Shown here piece after piece: positions 54,706 to 62,379 of a stretch of DNA of 64,000 nucleotides. Source of the stretch: a bacterium (GTDB lineage Bacteria > Myxococcota_A > Bradymonadia > UBA7976 > UBA1532); contig JAUHYW010000028.1 in NCBI GenBank assembly GCA_030426085.1, forward strand, positions 36,280 through 100,279. Reading direction: 5' to 3'. Position numbers and translations under genes: made by a program. The notes below the pieces were generated by a model. It was not told the origin of the DNA and made no database searches. It saw only the letters and a program-made list of their open reading frames with translations. How positions within the stretch are numbered: the stretch's first letter is position 1; every line of letters starts with the position of its first letter.

Positions 54706-55488
54706 TCACCGGGCCAGCTCCCGGCTGCGCTCGGCCGCCGCCCGGACCGCGTCGAAGAGCGCGCCCCGGAAGCCGCTGCGTTCGAGGATGCCGAGAGCGG
54801 CGATGGTGGTTCCACCGGGCGAGGCGACCGCGTCCTTGAGCGCCTCCGGGTGGGCCCCCGGCTCGCCGGCCAGGGCCCCCGCCGCGCGCACCGTCGCCGC
54901 CGCCAGCCGCCGGGCCGCCTCCCGGGGCATGCCCCCGGCCACCGCGCCGTCGGCCATCGCCTGCATCGCCACGAAGAGATAGGCCGGACCGCTGCCCACC
55001 AGGGCCGTGCCCGCGTGGAACAACGCCTCGTCGGCGACGACCTCGGCGTGCCCCACCGCGCCGAAGAGATCGGCCACCGCCTGCACATCCCCCGGCTCGC
55101 CCTGCCCCAGCACCAGCGCCACCCCGACGCCGATGCGGGCCCCCAGGTTGGGCATCGTGCGCACCACCCTGGCCGGGGCCACCTTCTCGGCGATCGTCGC
55201 CCGGGGCACCCCGGCCATCACCGAGATGACGAGCTGATCGGCGCTGAAGCTCAGCCCCGACAGCGCCGCGTCCAGGTAGTGGGGCTTGACCGCCAGCACC
55301 ACGACGTCGGCCTTCGCCGCCGCCTCCCGATCACCGGCCTTCACCCCCCGGGCGTCGGCCAGGGCCGCCCCGGTGTGGGGATCGGCCACCGTGACCGCCC
55401 CGGCCGCGATCGCGCCGGCGTCCAGCCAGCCGTCGAGCAGGGCGCCGCCCATGCGACCGCAGCCGAGGAATCCGAACGTGCGCTGCAT
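54706..55488 (-). CDS. proC: pyrroline-5-carboxylate reductase
   Basis: A 260-residue enzyme that reduces pyrroline-5-carboxylate to proline with NAD(P)H. It carries the Rossmann start GFLGCGRMGGALLDGW, VVLAVKPHYLD, SVMAGVPRATI, RTMPNLGARIG, GTALVGSGPAYLFVAMQAMADGAVAGGMPREAA and DAVASPGGTTIAALGILE, all typical. The ATG at 55488 has GGAGG six bases upstream. It is the first gene of the proC-divIVA-DUF167-peptidase-TPR run. The 267-base gap upstream, shared with a divergent lipoprotein gene, has no other gene. Confidence 0.95.
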   Translation of the reverse strand: MQRTFGFLGCGRMGGALLDGWLDAGAIAAGAVTVADPHTGAALADARGVKAGDREAAAKADVVVLAVKPHYLDAALSGLSFSADQLVISVMAGVPRATIAEKVAPARVVRTMPNLGARIGVGVALVLGQGEPGDVQAVADLFGAVGHAEVVADEALFHAGTALVGSGPAYLFVAMQAMADGAVAGGMPREAARRLAAATVRAAGALAGEPGAHPEALKDAVASPGGTTIAALGILERSGFRGALFDAVRAAAERSRELAR

Positions 55489-55669
55489 GCGAGCCTCCGC
55501 TGTGTTCGACGAGAGGCACGTTAGTACACCGCATCGGTGGCGACCACCCCGAGCGCGTCTCACGGCCGGTCACGAAGGTGTCATCGCCCGCCGGGTGGAG
55601 CGGCCGGCGCCTGCCCGGCGCTGACAGACCCCGGACGGCTTCACCCCGCGGGCGCAGTCCGTTTTTCTC

Positions 55670-55701
55670 TTGACTTGACCGCCTGTCCGTCGCTCCATGC
55701 T
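55670..55701 (+). promoter_or_regulatory. candidate promoter of the TPR lipoprotein
   Basis: TTGACT (55670-55675), a good -35 hexamer, is followed by the weak -10-like CATGCT at 55696-55701, 20 bases on. The AT-rich run gtttttctcttgac is exceptional in this GC-rich region. The -10 is uncertain. Confidence 0.35.
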
Positions 55702-55755
55702 CGCCGGAACCGGCACCCAAACGTATCACGCCCTGTCGTGGGAGGAATATAAGCC

Positions 55756-56655
55756 ATGTTGACCCGAATGCTCGGTCTGGCGGTCGCCGCCGTCTGCTGC
55801 CTCGGTCTGTTCACCGCCTGCACCAGCAGCCTGCCGATCAAGACCCTCGAGCCCGGCCCGGTCAACCTCGGGGCGACCAAGCAGCTCTCCATCGTGTCCG
55901 GCGAAGGCCGGCGCAGCGCGCGGGAGACGGTCTACAACAAGATCATCGAGCAGGCCCGCTCGCGGGGCTACTTCACCGTCGACGACCGCAGCGAAGAGGG
56001 CATCGAGGTCAAGATCGCCGGCCGCACCGCCACCATGGAGGGCGGTGAGCAGGGCCTCGCCGACGACACCGTGGGCCTGCGGATCGACGTGCTCGAGTGG
56101 GACGCCTCCCAGAACGTGCGCACCAGCACCAAGACCGACAGCAAGGGCAACGAGCGCACCGTCGAGACCCGCATGACCGAGGGCGAGGTCGTGCTCGCGG
56201 TGACCGCGTTCGACAAGGAGGGCAAGACCTTCATCGCCGAGAAGGAGTACGTGGGCAAGGCCTCCAGCTCCGACAAGTCGGTCTCCGAAGACACGGTCAT
56301 CGACCGGGCCGCCGAGGACGCCGTGCGGCGCATGCTCGCCGACATCACCCCCAAGCAGGTCACCCGCAAGGTGCGCCTCGACGACGATGAGGAGGCCATG
56401 GAGCCCTTCATCGAGACCGCTCAGGCGGGCAACATCGCCCAGGCCATCACCGACCTGAAGGCCTACCGCGAGAAGAACCCCAACAGCTCGGCGGCGGCCT
56501 ACAACCTCGCCGTGCTGACCGACGCCACCGGCGACTACGACGCCGCGCTCGCCCTCTACGACAAGGCGATGAGCCTGGGCAACAAGGACTTCTACAGCAA
56601 GGCCCGCGCCGCCTGCGCCAGCCGCAAGGCCGCCGCCGAGGCGCTGCAGCAGTAG
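55756..56655 (+). CDS. lipoprotein with C-terminal TPR-like helices
   Basis: A 299-residue protein: lipobox (LFTAC, Cys22), a region of alternating strands and helices (about 40-200, QLSIVSGEGRRSARETVYNKIIEQARSRG, DDTVGLRIDVLEWDASQNV) and TPR-like pairs near the end (SAAAYNLAVLTDATGDYDAALALYDKAM). Lys and Glu are more frequent than in neighbouring proteins. The ribosome site GGGAGGA precedes the ATG at the right distance. It has its own promoter candidate and is monocistronic. The middle part resembles lipoproteins of unknown role that bind peptidoglycan or assemble outer-membrane proteins, but I cannot name the family. Confidence 0.75.
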   Translation: MLTRMLGLAVAAVCCLGLFTACTSSLPIKTLEPGPVNLGATKQLSIVSGEGRRSARETVYNKIIEQARSRGYFTVDDRSEEGIEVKIAGRTATMEGGEQGLADDTVGLRIDVLEWDASQNVRTSTKTDSKGNERTVETRMTEGEVVLAVTAFDKEGKTFIAEKEYVGKASSSDKSVSEDTVIDRAAEDAVRRMLADITPKQVTRKVRLDDDEEAMEPFIETAQAGNIAQAITDLKAYREKNPNSSAAAYNLAVLTDATGDYDAALALYDKAMSLGNKDFYSKARAACASRKAAAEALQQ

Positions 56656-56759
56656 CCCGCTCCGCGCCCGCCCCCGCCCGCTCCCCCGCCCCTCCGCGCG
56701 CCGGTCGCGCCGCCCGCCCGCTTCGGATATGCTCCGCCGACCCGATCGGAGAGTGATCC

Positions 56760-58919
56760 ATGAGGCGACGGCTCACCCCACTCCTGCCCCTGCTGTTGCT
56801 GGCCTGCGGCGGCGCCCCGCCGCAGACGCCCGAGGACCGCACCATGACCCCCGCGCCCCGCTACCCCGCCACCGAGCGGCAGGCCATCGTCGAGACGATC
56901 CACGGCGAGCCCGTCGCCGATCCCTACCGCTGGCTGGAGGACGTCGACGGCCCCGGCGTTCGAGGTTGGATGAAAGCCCAGCAGGGCCTCGCCCGGGCCC
57001 ACCTCGACGGGCTGCCGGGCCGGGCGGGGCTCGAGGCCCGGCTGTCGGCGTTGGCCTACGTCGAGACCGTCTCGACCCCCTATCGCCGGGGCACGCGCTA
57101 CTTCTACACCCGGCGCCACGCCGACAAGGAGAAGGCGATCGTCTACTGGCGTGAGGGCGACGGCCCGGAGGCGGTGCTGCTCGACCCGAACGCGATGAGC
57201 ACCGACGAGCGCAACGTCTCCCTCGGGCGCTGGTCGCCCGATCACGACGGGCAGCGGGTGGCCTACGCGGTCAAGGAGAACAACGCCGACGAGGCGACGC
57301 TGTATGTGATGGAGGTCGCCACCGGCGCGGTGAGCGAGGTCGACGTCATCGAGGGGGCCAAGTACGCCTCGCCGAGCTGGACCCCCGACGGCGGCGGCTT
57401 CTACTACACCTGGCTGCCGACCGACCCCGCCATCGAGGTCTCCGCCCGCCCGGGGCACGCCACCGTGCGCTTCCACGCGCTGGGCACCGATCCGAAGACC
57501 GATCCGGTGATCCACCCCGCGCTGGGTGATCCCACCCGGTTCATCAGCCCCTACCTCACCCGCGACGGCCGCTGGCTCTTCATCTACAAGTGGCACGGGT
57601 GGTCCTCGGTCGACATCGTCTACCGCGACCTCGAGGCCGGCCAGCCGACGGGCCCGGACGACTTCCGCCCGTTCTTCGACTCCGACGAGAGCCAGGCCTA
57701 TGTCATCGGCTGGGCTGACCACTTCTACATCGTCACCAACGCCGACGCGCCCCGCTGGCGCATCTACAAGACGCCCGTCGACCGCCCGGCGCCGGCCGAC
57801 TGGGTCGAGATCGTGCCTCAGATGCCCGACGCGGTCATCGACGGGGCCCAGATCATCGGCGGCCACCTCGTCCTGCGGCTTCTGCGCGACGCGGCCAGCG
57901 CGCTCGAGATCCGCACGCTGGACGGCGAGAAGGTGCGCGAGGTCGAGCTGCCCGGCATCGGCACCACCGGCGGCATGGCCGGCGAGCCGGATCACCCCGA
58001 GGCGTTCTACGCCTTCGACAGCTTCACCACCCCCACCCGCATCTATCGCACCGACGTCGCCACCGGCGCGACGCATCTGTGGGCCGAGGTGAAGCTGCCG
58101 GTGGACGCCTCGAAGTTCGCCGTCGAGCGCCGCTGGTTCACCTCGAAGGATGGCACCCGGGTCTCGATGTTCGTCGTGCGCCGGGCCGATCTCGAGGGGC
58201 CGCTGCCCACGGTGCTGTACGGCTACGGCGGCTTCCAGGTGAGCCTCACCCCCGAGTTCAACTCGAGCATCGTGCCCTGGCTCGAAGCCGGCGGGGCCTA
58301 CGCCGTGGCCCACCTGCGGGGCGGCGGGGAGTACGGCGAGGCGTGGCATCGGGACGGCATGCTCGAGAAGAAGCAGAACGTCTTCGACGACTTCATCGCC
58401 GCCGCCGAGCACCTCGTCTCGAGCGGCGACACGACCGCCGATCGGCTGGCCATCTACGGCGGCAGCAACGGCGGCCTGCTCGTCGGGGCGGCGATGACCC
58501 AGCGGCCCGATCTCTTCGCCGCGGTCGTCTGCGCGGTGCCGCTGCTCGACATGGTGCGGTTCCACCGCTTCGGCAGCGGGCAGACCTGGACCGCGGAGTA
58601 CGGGTCGGCCGAGGACCCGGCGCAGTTCGCCGCGCTCTACGCCTACTCGCCGTACCACAAGGTGACCGATCCCCGGGCGTGGCCGGCGACGCTCTTCCTG
58701 TCGGCCGACAACGACGACCGGGTCGACCCGCTGCACGCCCGCAAGATGGCCGCCGCGCTCCAGCACAGCCAGACCGCCGACGATCTCATCCTGTTGCGCA
58801 TCGAAGAGCAGGCGGGGCACGGCGGCGCCGATCGCACCGCCCAGCGGGTCGCCCGGGGGGTCGATCTGTGGGCCTTCCTGATGAGCGAGCTGGGCGTCAC
58901 CCCGCCGAAGGCGCCCTGA
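56760..58919 (+). CDS. prolyl oligopeptidase (S9A), lipoprotein
   Basis: A 719-residue serine peptidase. It begins with a lipobox (LLLLAC, Cys16), then the S9 N-terminal segment DPYRWLEDVDGP, a beta-propeller (about 100-440) and an alpha/beta-hydrolase domain with Ser569 (YGGSNGG), Asp653 (NDDRVDPLHA) and His687 (QAGHGGADR), so the triad is intact. Enzymes of this type cleave short peptides after Pro. Lipid anchoring would place it in the periplasm or on the surface, unlike the cytoplasmic enzymes of animals. The start has GGAGAG upstream, and a TATGCT hexamer lies at 56728-56733. Confidence 0.95.
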   Translation: MRRRLTPLLPLLLLACGGAPPQTPEDRTMTPAPRYPATERQAIVETIHGEPVADPYRWLEDVDGPGVRGWMKAQQGLARAHLDGLPGRAGLEARLSALAYVETVSTPYRRGTRYFYTRRHADKEKAIVYWREGDGPEAVLLDPNAMSTDERNVSLGRWSPDHDGQRVAYAVKENNADEATLYVMEVATGAVSEVDVIEGAKYASPSWTPDGGGFYYTWLPTDPAIEVSARPGHATVRFHALGTDPKTDPVIHPALGDPTRFISPYLTRDGRWLFIYKWHGWSSVDIVYRDLEAGQPTGPDDFRPFFDSDESQAYVIGWADHFYIVTNADAPRWRIYKTPVDRPAPADWVEIVPQMPDAVIDGAQIIGGHLVLRLLRDAASALEIRTLDGEKVREVELPGIGTTGGMAGEPDHPEAFYAFDSFTTPTRIYRTDVATGATHLWAEVKLPVDASKFAVERRWFTSKDGTRVSMFVVRRADLEGPLPTVLYGYGGFQVSLTPEFNSSIVPWLEAGGAYAVAHLRGGGEYGEAWHRDGMLEKKQNVFDDFIAAAEHLVSSGDTTADRLAIYGGSNGGLLVGAAMTQRPDLFAAVVCAVPLLDMVRFHRFGSGQTWTAEYGSAEDPAQFAALYAYSPYHKVTDPRAWPATLFLSADNDDRVDPLHARKMAAALQHSQTADDLILLRIEEQAGHGGADRTAQRVARGVDLWAFLMSELGVTPPKAP

Positions 58920-58947
58920 TCCGGGCTCTGGACCGGGGCCCGATCAG
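58916..58947. terminator. hairpin containing both stop codons (S9 / Kelch)
   Basis: CTGATCCGGGC (58916-58926) pairs with GCCCGATCAG (58938-58947) with one bulged C. The TGA of the S9 gene and the complement of the TGA of the converging Kelch gene lie in opposite arms. Confidence 0.6.
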
Positions 58948-60317
58948 AAGCACATGTTCGCGCAGTTGTCGGGGTTGGCCCGCCACCGGATGCACATCTC
59001 GCCCTCGGTCGCGATGACCGGGTTGGTCCAGCCATCGCCCGGGCTCCAATGCCACACGTCGTTGGTCGCGCCGCAGTCGGTCTTGCCCCCGAACGTGATG
59101 AGCTGCCCGTCGGCCCAGATCACGCTGTGCGCGTTGCGCCGCTCGGGGGTCCCCGGCTCGATGGTCGTGAAGTCGGGCGGGAAGTCGCAGAAGCCGTTGG
59201 CCGGGCGGTTGAAGGCGTCGCCCGCGGTGACGGTGCTCCAGGTGTCGTCCGCCGGGTCGAAGACCCACAGGTCGTTGCGGTTGCCGAGCTGCTGGTCGTC
59301 GTGCCCCGCGAACATCACGTAGGTGTCGTCGACCGTGTCGTGCACCAGGCCGGCCCAGAACCGCCCGTCCGGCGCCCCGACCCCGCCCTCGTGCAGCCTC
59401 GTCCAGCCGATGTCTTCGAGGCCGAGCGCCCACACCTCGTCGAAGTACTGCGCGTTGTTGGCGAACGCCGTCTCGTCGCCCCCGCCGTAGACCACCATGC
59501 GATCCCGATTGGCGTCATACGCCGCCGCGTGCCACATGCGCCGGCTGGGCGCCGGGCCGAAGACATCGATCTCGCTCCACTCGCCGGCCGCCGGATCGAA
59601 GGCCCAGATGTCGTCGAGCACCGTGGGGTTGATCTGCCCGCTGCTGTTGCCGGCGTAGAGGATCAGGCGGCCGCGGGTCGAGTCCCAGACGAGGCTGGCG
59701 TTGAAGCGGCCCCGGGGCCGGGCGTTGCCTTGATCGACCTCGCTCCAGGTCTCCGTCTCCGGATCGAAGCGCCACAGATCGCTCAGCACCTGATACGGCC
59801 CGCTGTTGCCGGCCCGGAAGCGACCCCCATAGACCCACATCGCGCCGTCGCCCCACGCCGCCGCCGCCCGGGTCCGGCCCGAGGGCCCGCCCTGCAGCTC
59901 GGTCCACGGGGGGCAGCCCTCGGCGGCCACCGCCGGATCGTACAGCCAGGTCGTCGTCTCGAAGGTGTACGCCGGGAACCCGCAGTTCTCGGGCACCGCC
60001 GTGTTGCCGCCGAAGACGATCATCTGCCCGCGCTCGGGATCCCACGCCGCGACGTGCTCGTTGAGCCGGGGCGGCTGGAGCCCCGGATCCCCATCGCACT
60101 CGCCCGGCAGGCCCATGTCCGGCTCGGGGTCGGGCGCCGCGTCGACCTCGGGCGCCATGTCGGACATCGGCCCGGTGTCGGGCATCGGCCCGGTGTCGGG
60201 CATCGGCGTCGCGTCCGCGCCCCCGCCGATCACGATGGCGTCGCCGCCCGCGCTGCCCCCGTCGTCGCACCCGGCGAGCGCCAGCGCCGCCACCAGGACC
60301 ATACCGATTCGCTTCAT
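58944..60317 (-). CDS. Kelch-repeat lipoprotein
   Basis: A 457-residue protein: lipobox with CDDG (ALAGCDDG), a PMPDTGPM-rich linker and about six Kelch blades (for example MIVFGGNTAVPE, MWVYGGRFRAGN, LILYAGNSSGQ, MVVYGGGDETAF, YVMFAGHDDQQ, LITFGGKTDCG). Cys residues occur in the linker and last blade, perhaps as disulphides. Kelch propellers bind sugars or proteins, and no catalytic motif is visible. The ATG at 60317 has GGAG six bases upstream. It converges with the S9 gene and is divergent from the oxygenase gene. Confidence 0.85.
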   Translation of the reverse strand: MKRIGMVLVAALALAGCDDGGSAGGDAIVIGGGADATPMPDTGPMPDTGPMSDMAPEVDAAPDPEPDMGLPGECDGDPGLQPPRLNEHVAAWDPERGQMIVFGGNTAVPENCGFPAYTFETTTWLYDPAVAAEGCPPWTELQGGPSGRTRAAAAWGDGAMWVYGGRFRAGNSGPYQVLSDLWRFDPETETWSEVDQGNARPRGRFNASLVWDSTRGRLILYAGNSSGQINPTVLDDIWAFDPAAGEWSEIDVFGPAPSRRMWHAAAYDANRDRMVVYGGGDETAFANNAQYFDEVWALGLEDIGWTRLHEGGVGAPDGRFWAGLVHDTVDDTYVMFAGHDDQQLGNRNDLWVFDPADDTWSTVTAGDAFNRPANGFCDFPPDFTTIEPGTPERRNAHSVIWADGQLITFGGKTDCGATNDVWHWSPGDGWTNPVIATEGEMCIRWRANPDNCANMCF

Positions 60318-60430
60318 CGCGTACTCCGTCTCCGGCCTGCCGTCGGGCCGCGTGGCTATCGATAACCCGAACCCCGCGGCGGTTGCCAGCCCCGCCCGGC
60401 CCGACCCATGCCGCGCTGCGTCATGCCCCC

Positions 60431-60459
60431 TTGCCGCGGCCGCCGCGCCTGCGTATGGT
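60431..60459 (+). promoter_or_regulatory. promoter of the 2OG-oxygenase gene
   Basis: TTGCCG (60431-60436) and TATGGT (60454-60459) are 17 bases apart; each matches the sigma-70 hexamers at four of six bases. The -10 lies 38 bases before the ATG at 60498. Confidence 0.5.
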
Positions 60460-60497
60460 CGCGCCGCCGGACGCCCAGCCCCGATGAGGAGACCGCG

Positions 60498-61607
60498 ATG
60501 AGCCGCGCCGCCGACCTCGACATCCCCGTCATCGACCTCGACGACCTGATCAGCGACGACCGCGACCGCCGGCAGGCCGCCGATCGCACCTTGTGCGACA
60601 GCCTCGCCCGCTTCGGCCTCATCCACGTCCGGGGCCACGGCATCGACCGGGGCGACCTCGAGGCGCTGTACACCGACTTCACCGGCTTCACCCAGCGCCC
60701 CGAGCCCGAGAAGCGCGCCTCGGCCGGCGACGACATCTGGTACCAGCGGGGCTGGACCCCGGCCAACACCGAGAAGGCGGTCGTGGCCGGCGGGCAGCCC
60801 GACTTCAAGGAGTGCTTCTTCGCCGCGCCGCTGCCGGTCGACCCGGTCTGCGCCGTCGAGCACCCCCAGCTCTACGCCGAGAACCGCTGGCCCGACCGCG
60901 AGGGCGCCTTCCGCCGCCTGTACCTGCGCATCGGCCGCCAGCTCCACGCCGTCGGGCTGACCCTGCTGCGCGGCGCCGCCCGAGGGCTCGAGCTGCCTCA
61001 GCACACCTTCCTCGCCGGCTGCGAGGGCGCGGCCCACGTCACCCGCCTGCTGCGCTACCTCGAGGTCACCGCCGAGCGGATCGAGCAGGGCGTGCTGTGG
61101 GGCGAGGAGCACACCGACTTCAACCTGCTCACCCTGCTGCCCGGGGGCCAGTTCTACGACCCGACCGGGCGCCCGTGCCCCAAGCCGGCCGGCGCCGGCG
61201 GGCTGTACCTGCGCACCCGGGGCACCGCCGACAACCCGACCGGCCACCGCATCCCCGGCGGCGCGCCCGCCGGCTGCCTCGTCGCCCAGGTGGGCCAGCA
61301 GCTCGAGATCCTGACCGGCGGCCGCTTGCAGGCCACGCCCCACGAGATCACCGCGCCGAAGCAGCCGGGCTACACCCGCTGCTCGATGGCCCACTTCATC
61401 CACCTGCACGCCCACCAGCTCGTCGCGCCCCTGCCCCGCTTCCGCACCCGCGACGCCATCCGGGCCTACGGGCCGGCCGTGCTCGCCGGCACCTACGGCA
61501 CCAAGACCCTCGTCGACATCGGCCTCGCCCCCGCCGAGGCCCTCGACCGCCTGGGCTATCGCCACTACGACCGCCTCGCCGACCAGCGCGCCGAAGAGGG
61601 CCGCTGA
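60498..61607 (+). CDS. 2-oxoglutarate/Fe(II)-dependent oxygenase, isopenicillin-N-synthase-like
   Basis: A 369-residue enzyme of the IPNS/DOXC group. The N-terminal DIOX_N-like region begins IPVIDLDDL and GLIHVRGHGI. The iron triad is His205, Asp207 (EEHTDFNLLTLL) and His282 (QATPHEI), and Arg294/Ser296 (RCSMAHF) correspond to the RxS that binds 2-oxoglutarate. Enzymes of this group hydroxylate or oxidatively close small molecules. The substrate is unknown, and no biosynthetic cluster is visible. The ATG at 60498 follows AGGAG six bases upstream and a well-spaced promoter candidate at 60431. Confidence 0.9.
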   Translation: MSRAADLDIPVIDLDDLISDDRDRRQAADRTLCDSLARFGLIHVRGHGIDRGDLEALYTDFTGFTQRPEPEKRASAGDDIWYQRGWTPANTEKAVVAGGQPDFKECFFAAPLPVDPVCAVEHPQLYAENRWPDREGAFRRLYLRIGRQLHAVGLTLLRGAARGLELPQHTFLAGCEGAAHVTRLLRYLEVTAERIEQGVLWGEEHTDFNLLTLLPGGQFYDPTGRPCPKPAGAGGLYLRTRGTADNPTGHRIPGGAPAGCLVAQVGQQLEILTGGRLQATPHEITAPKQPGYTRCSMAHFIHLHAHQLVAPLPRFRTRDAIRAYGPAVLAGTYGTKTLVDIGLAPAEALDRLGYRHYDRLADQRAEEGR

Positions 61608-61619
61608 GCCCGAGGCTCA
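61605..61619. terminator. perfect palindrome bounded by both stop codons
   Basis: TGAGCC-CGA-GGCTCA: the 2OG-oxygenase stop begins the left arm and the HEAT-protein stop (complement) ends the right arm. Six-base stem, three-base loop. Confidence 0.5.
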
Positions 61620-62372
61620 CCCGCCGCGTGCCCCCCGACCCGGGATCGCGTGCAAGGCCTTCCGGGCCTCGTCCCGGACGGCGGCGCTGTCACAGCCGCT
61701 CAGCACCTCGAGCTGCGCCCGGGCTCGCGCGCCGCCGATGTGCCCCAGGGCCTCGGCGATGTTGGCTCGGAAGTCGGGCGTCCGAGGCTTCAGATCCTCG
61801 AAGTGCTCGAGCTGCGCCCAGAAGGCACCCTCATCCCAGCGGGCGAGCACGGGCAGGAGCTGGCTCGCCATGTAGGGATGGCCCTCGCCCAGCGCGCGGT
61901 CGATGGCCTGCTCCACCTCGGCCACGAGCGGCTCGCCCTTCCATTTCAGCAGCGCGCGCTTCAGGCGGCTCTCGAACTGCACCGGTCCGTAGACGGAGAG
62001 CATCTGCTGGTAGATCCGACGGACCCGTGTGGGCGACGCGCCGTTGAGCAGAGCCACCTTCACCGCTGCAGCATAGCGATCGAGCGTCTCGTCGTAGCCA
62101 TACAGACGATGGGGGGTGAGCGGCTCTCCGGGCGGGCCCCCGGCCTTCGCCGCCTCCTCGACCGAGTCGAGACCCTCGGGCACCGCCCACGCCGCGAGCA
62201 CCTCGGTCACCTGAGCGACGAGGTAGGGATCATCCGCTTCGAGCAACGCGATCAGCCGGGCGACCCGCTTCGGCGCCGGATCGTCGAGGAGCTGCACCTC
62301 ATCGAGGCCGACCTCCATGCCATCTTCATCGTCGTAGAGCAGGCGGTCGATCTCGGGGTCGAAGACGGGCAT
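61617..62372 (-). CDS. HEAT-like helical protein, probable immunity protein
   Basis: A 251-residue acidic, soluble, all-helical protein with HEAT-like pairs (APKRVARLIALLEADDPYLVAQVTEVLAAWA and PDFRANIAEALGHIGGARARAQLEVL). No enzyme motif is present. It lies seven bases after the stop of the Rhs gene, the usual place of an immunity gene for the variable C-terminal toxin, and several known immunity proteins are helical-repeat folds. The pairing is inference from position and fold. The ATG at 62372 follows a GAGGAACCGATG context with a good ribosome site. Confidence 0.65.
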   Translation of the reverse strand: MPVFDPEIDRLLYDDEDGMEVGLDEVQLLDDPAPKRVARLIALLEADDPYLVAQVTEVLAAWAVPEGLDSVEEAAKAGGPPGEPLTPHRLYGYDETLDRYAAAVKVALLNGASPTRVRRIYQQMLSVYGPVQFESRLKRALLKWKGEPLVAEVEQAIDRALGEGHPYMASQLLPVLARWDEGAFWAQLEHFEDLKPRTPDFRANIAEALGHIGGARARAQLEVLSGCDSAAVRDEARKALHAIPGRGARGG

Positions 62373-62379
62373 CGGTTCC

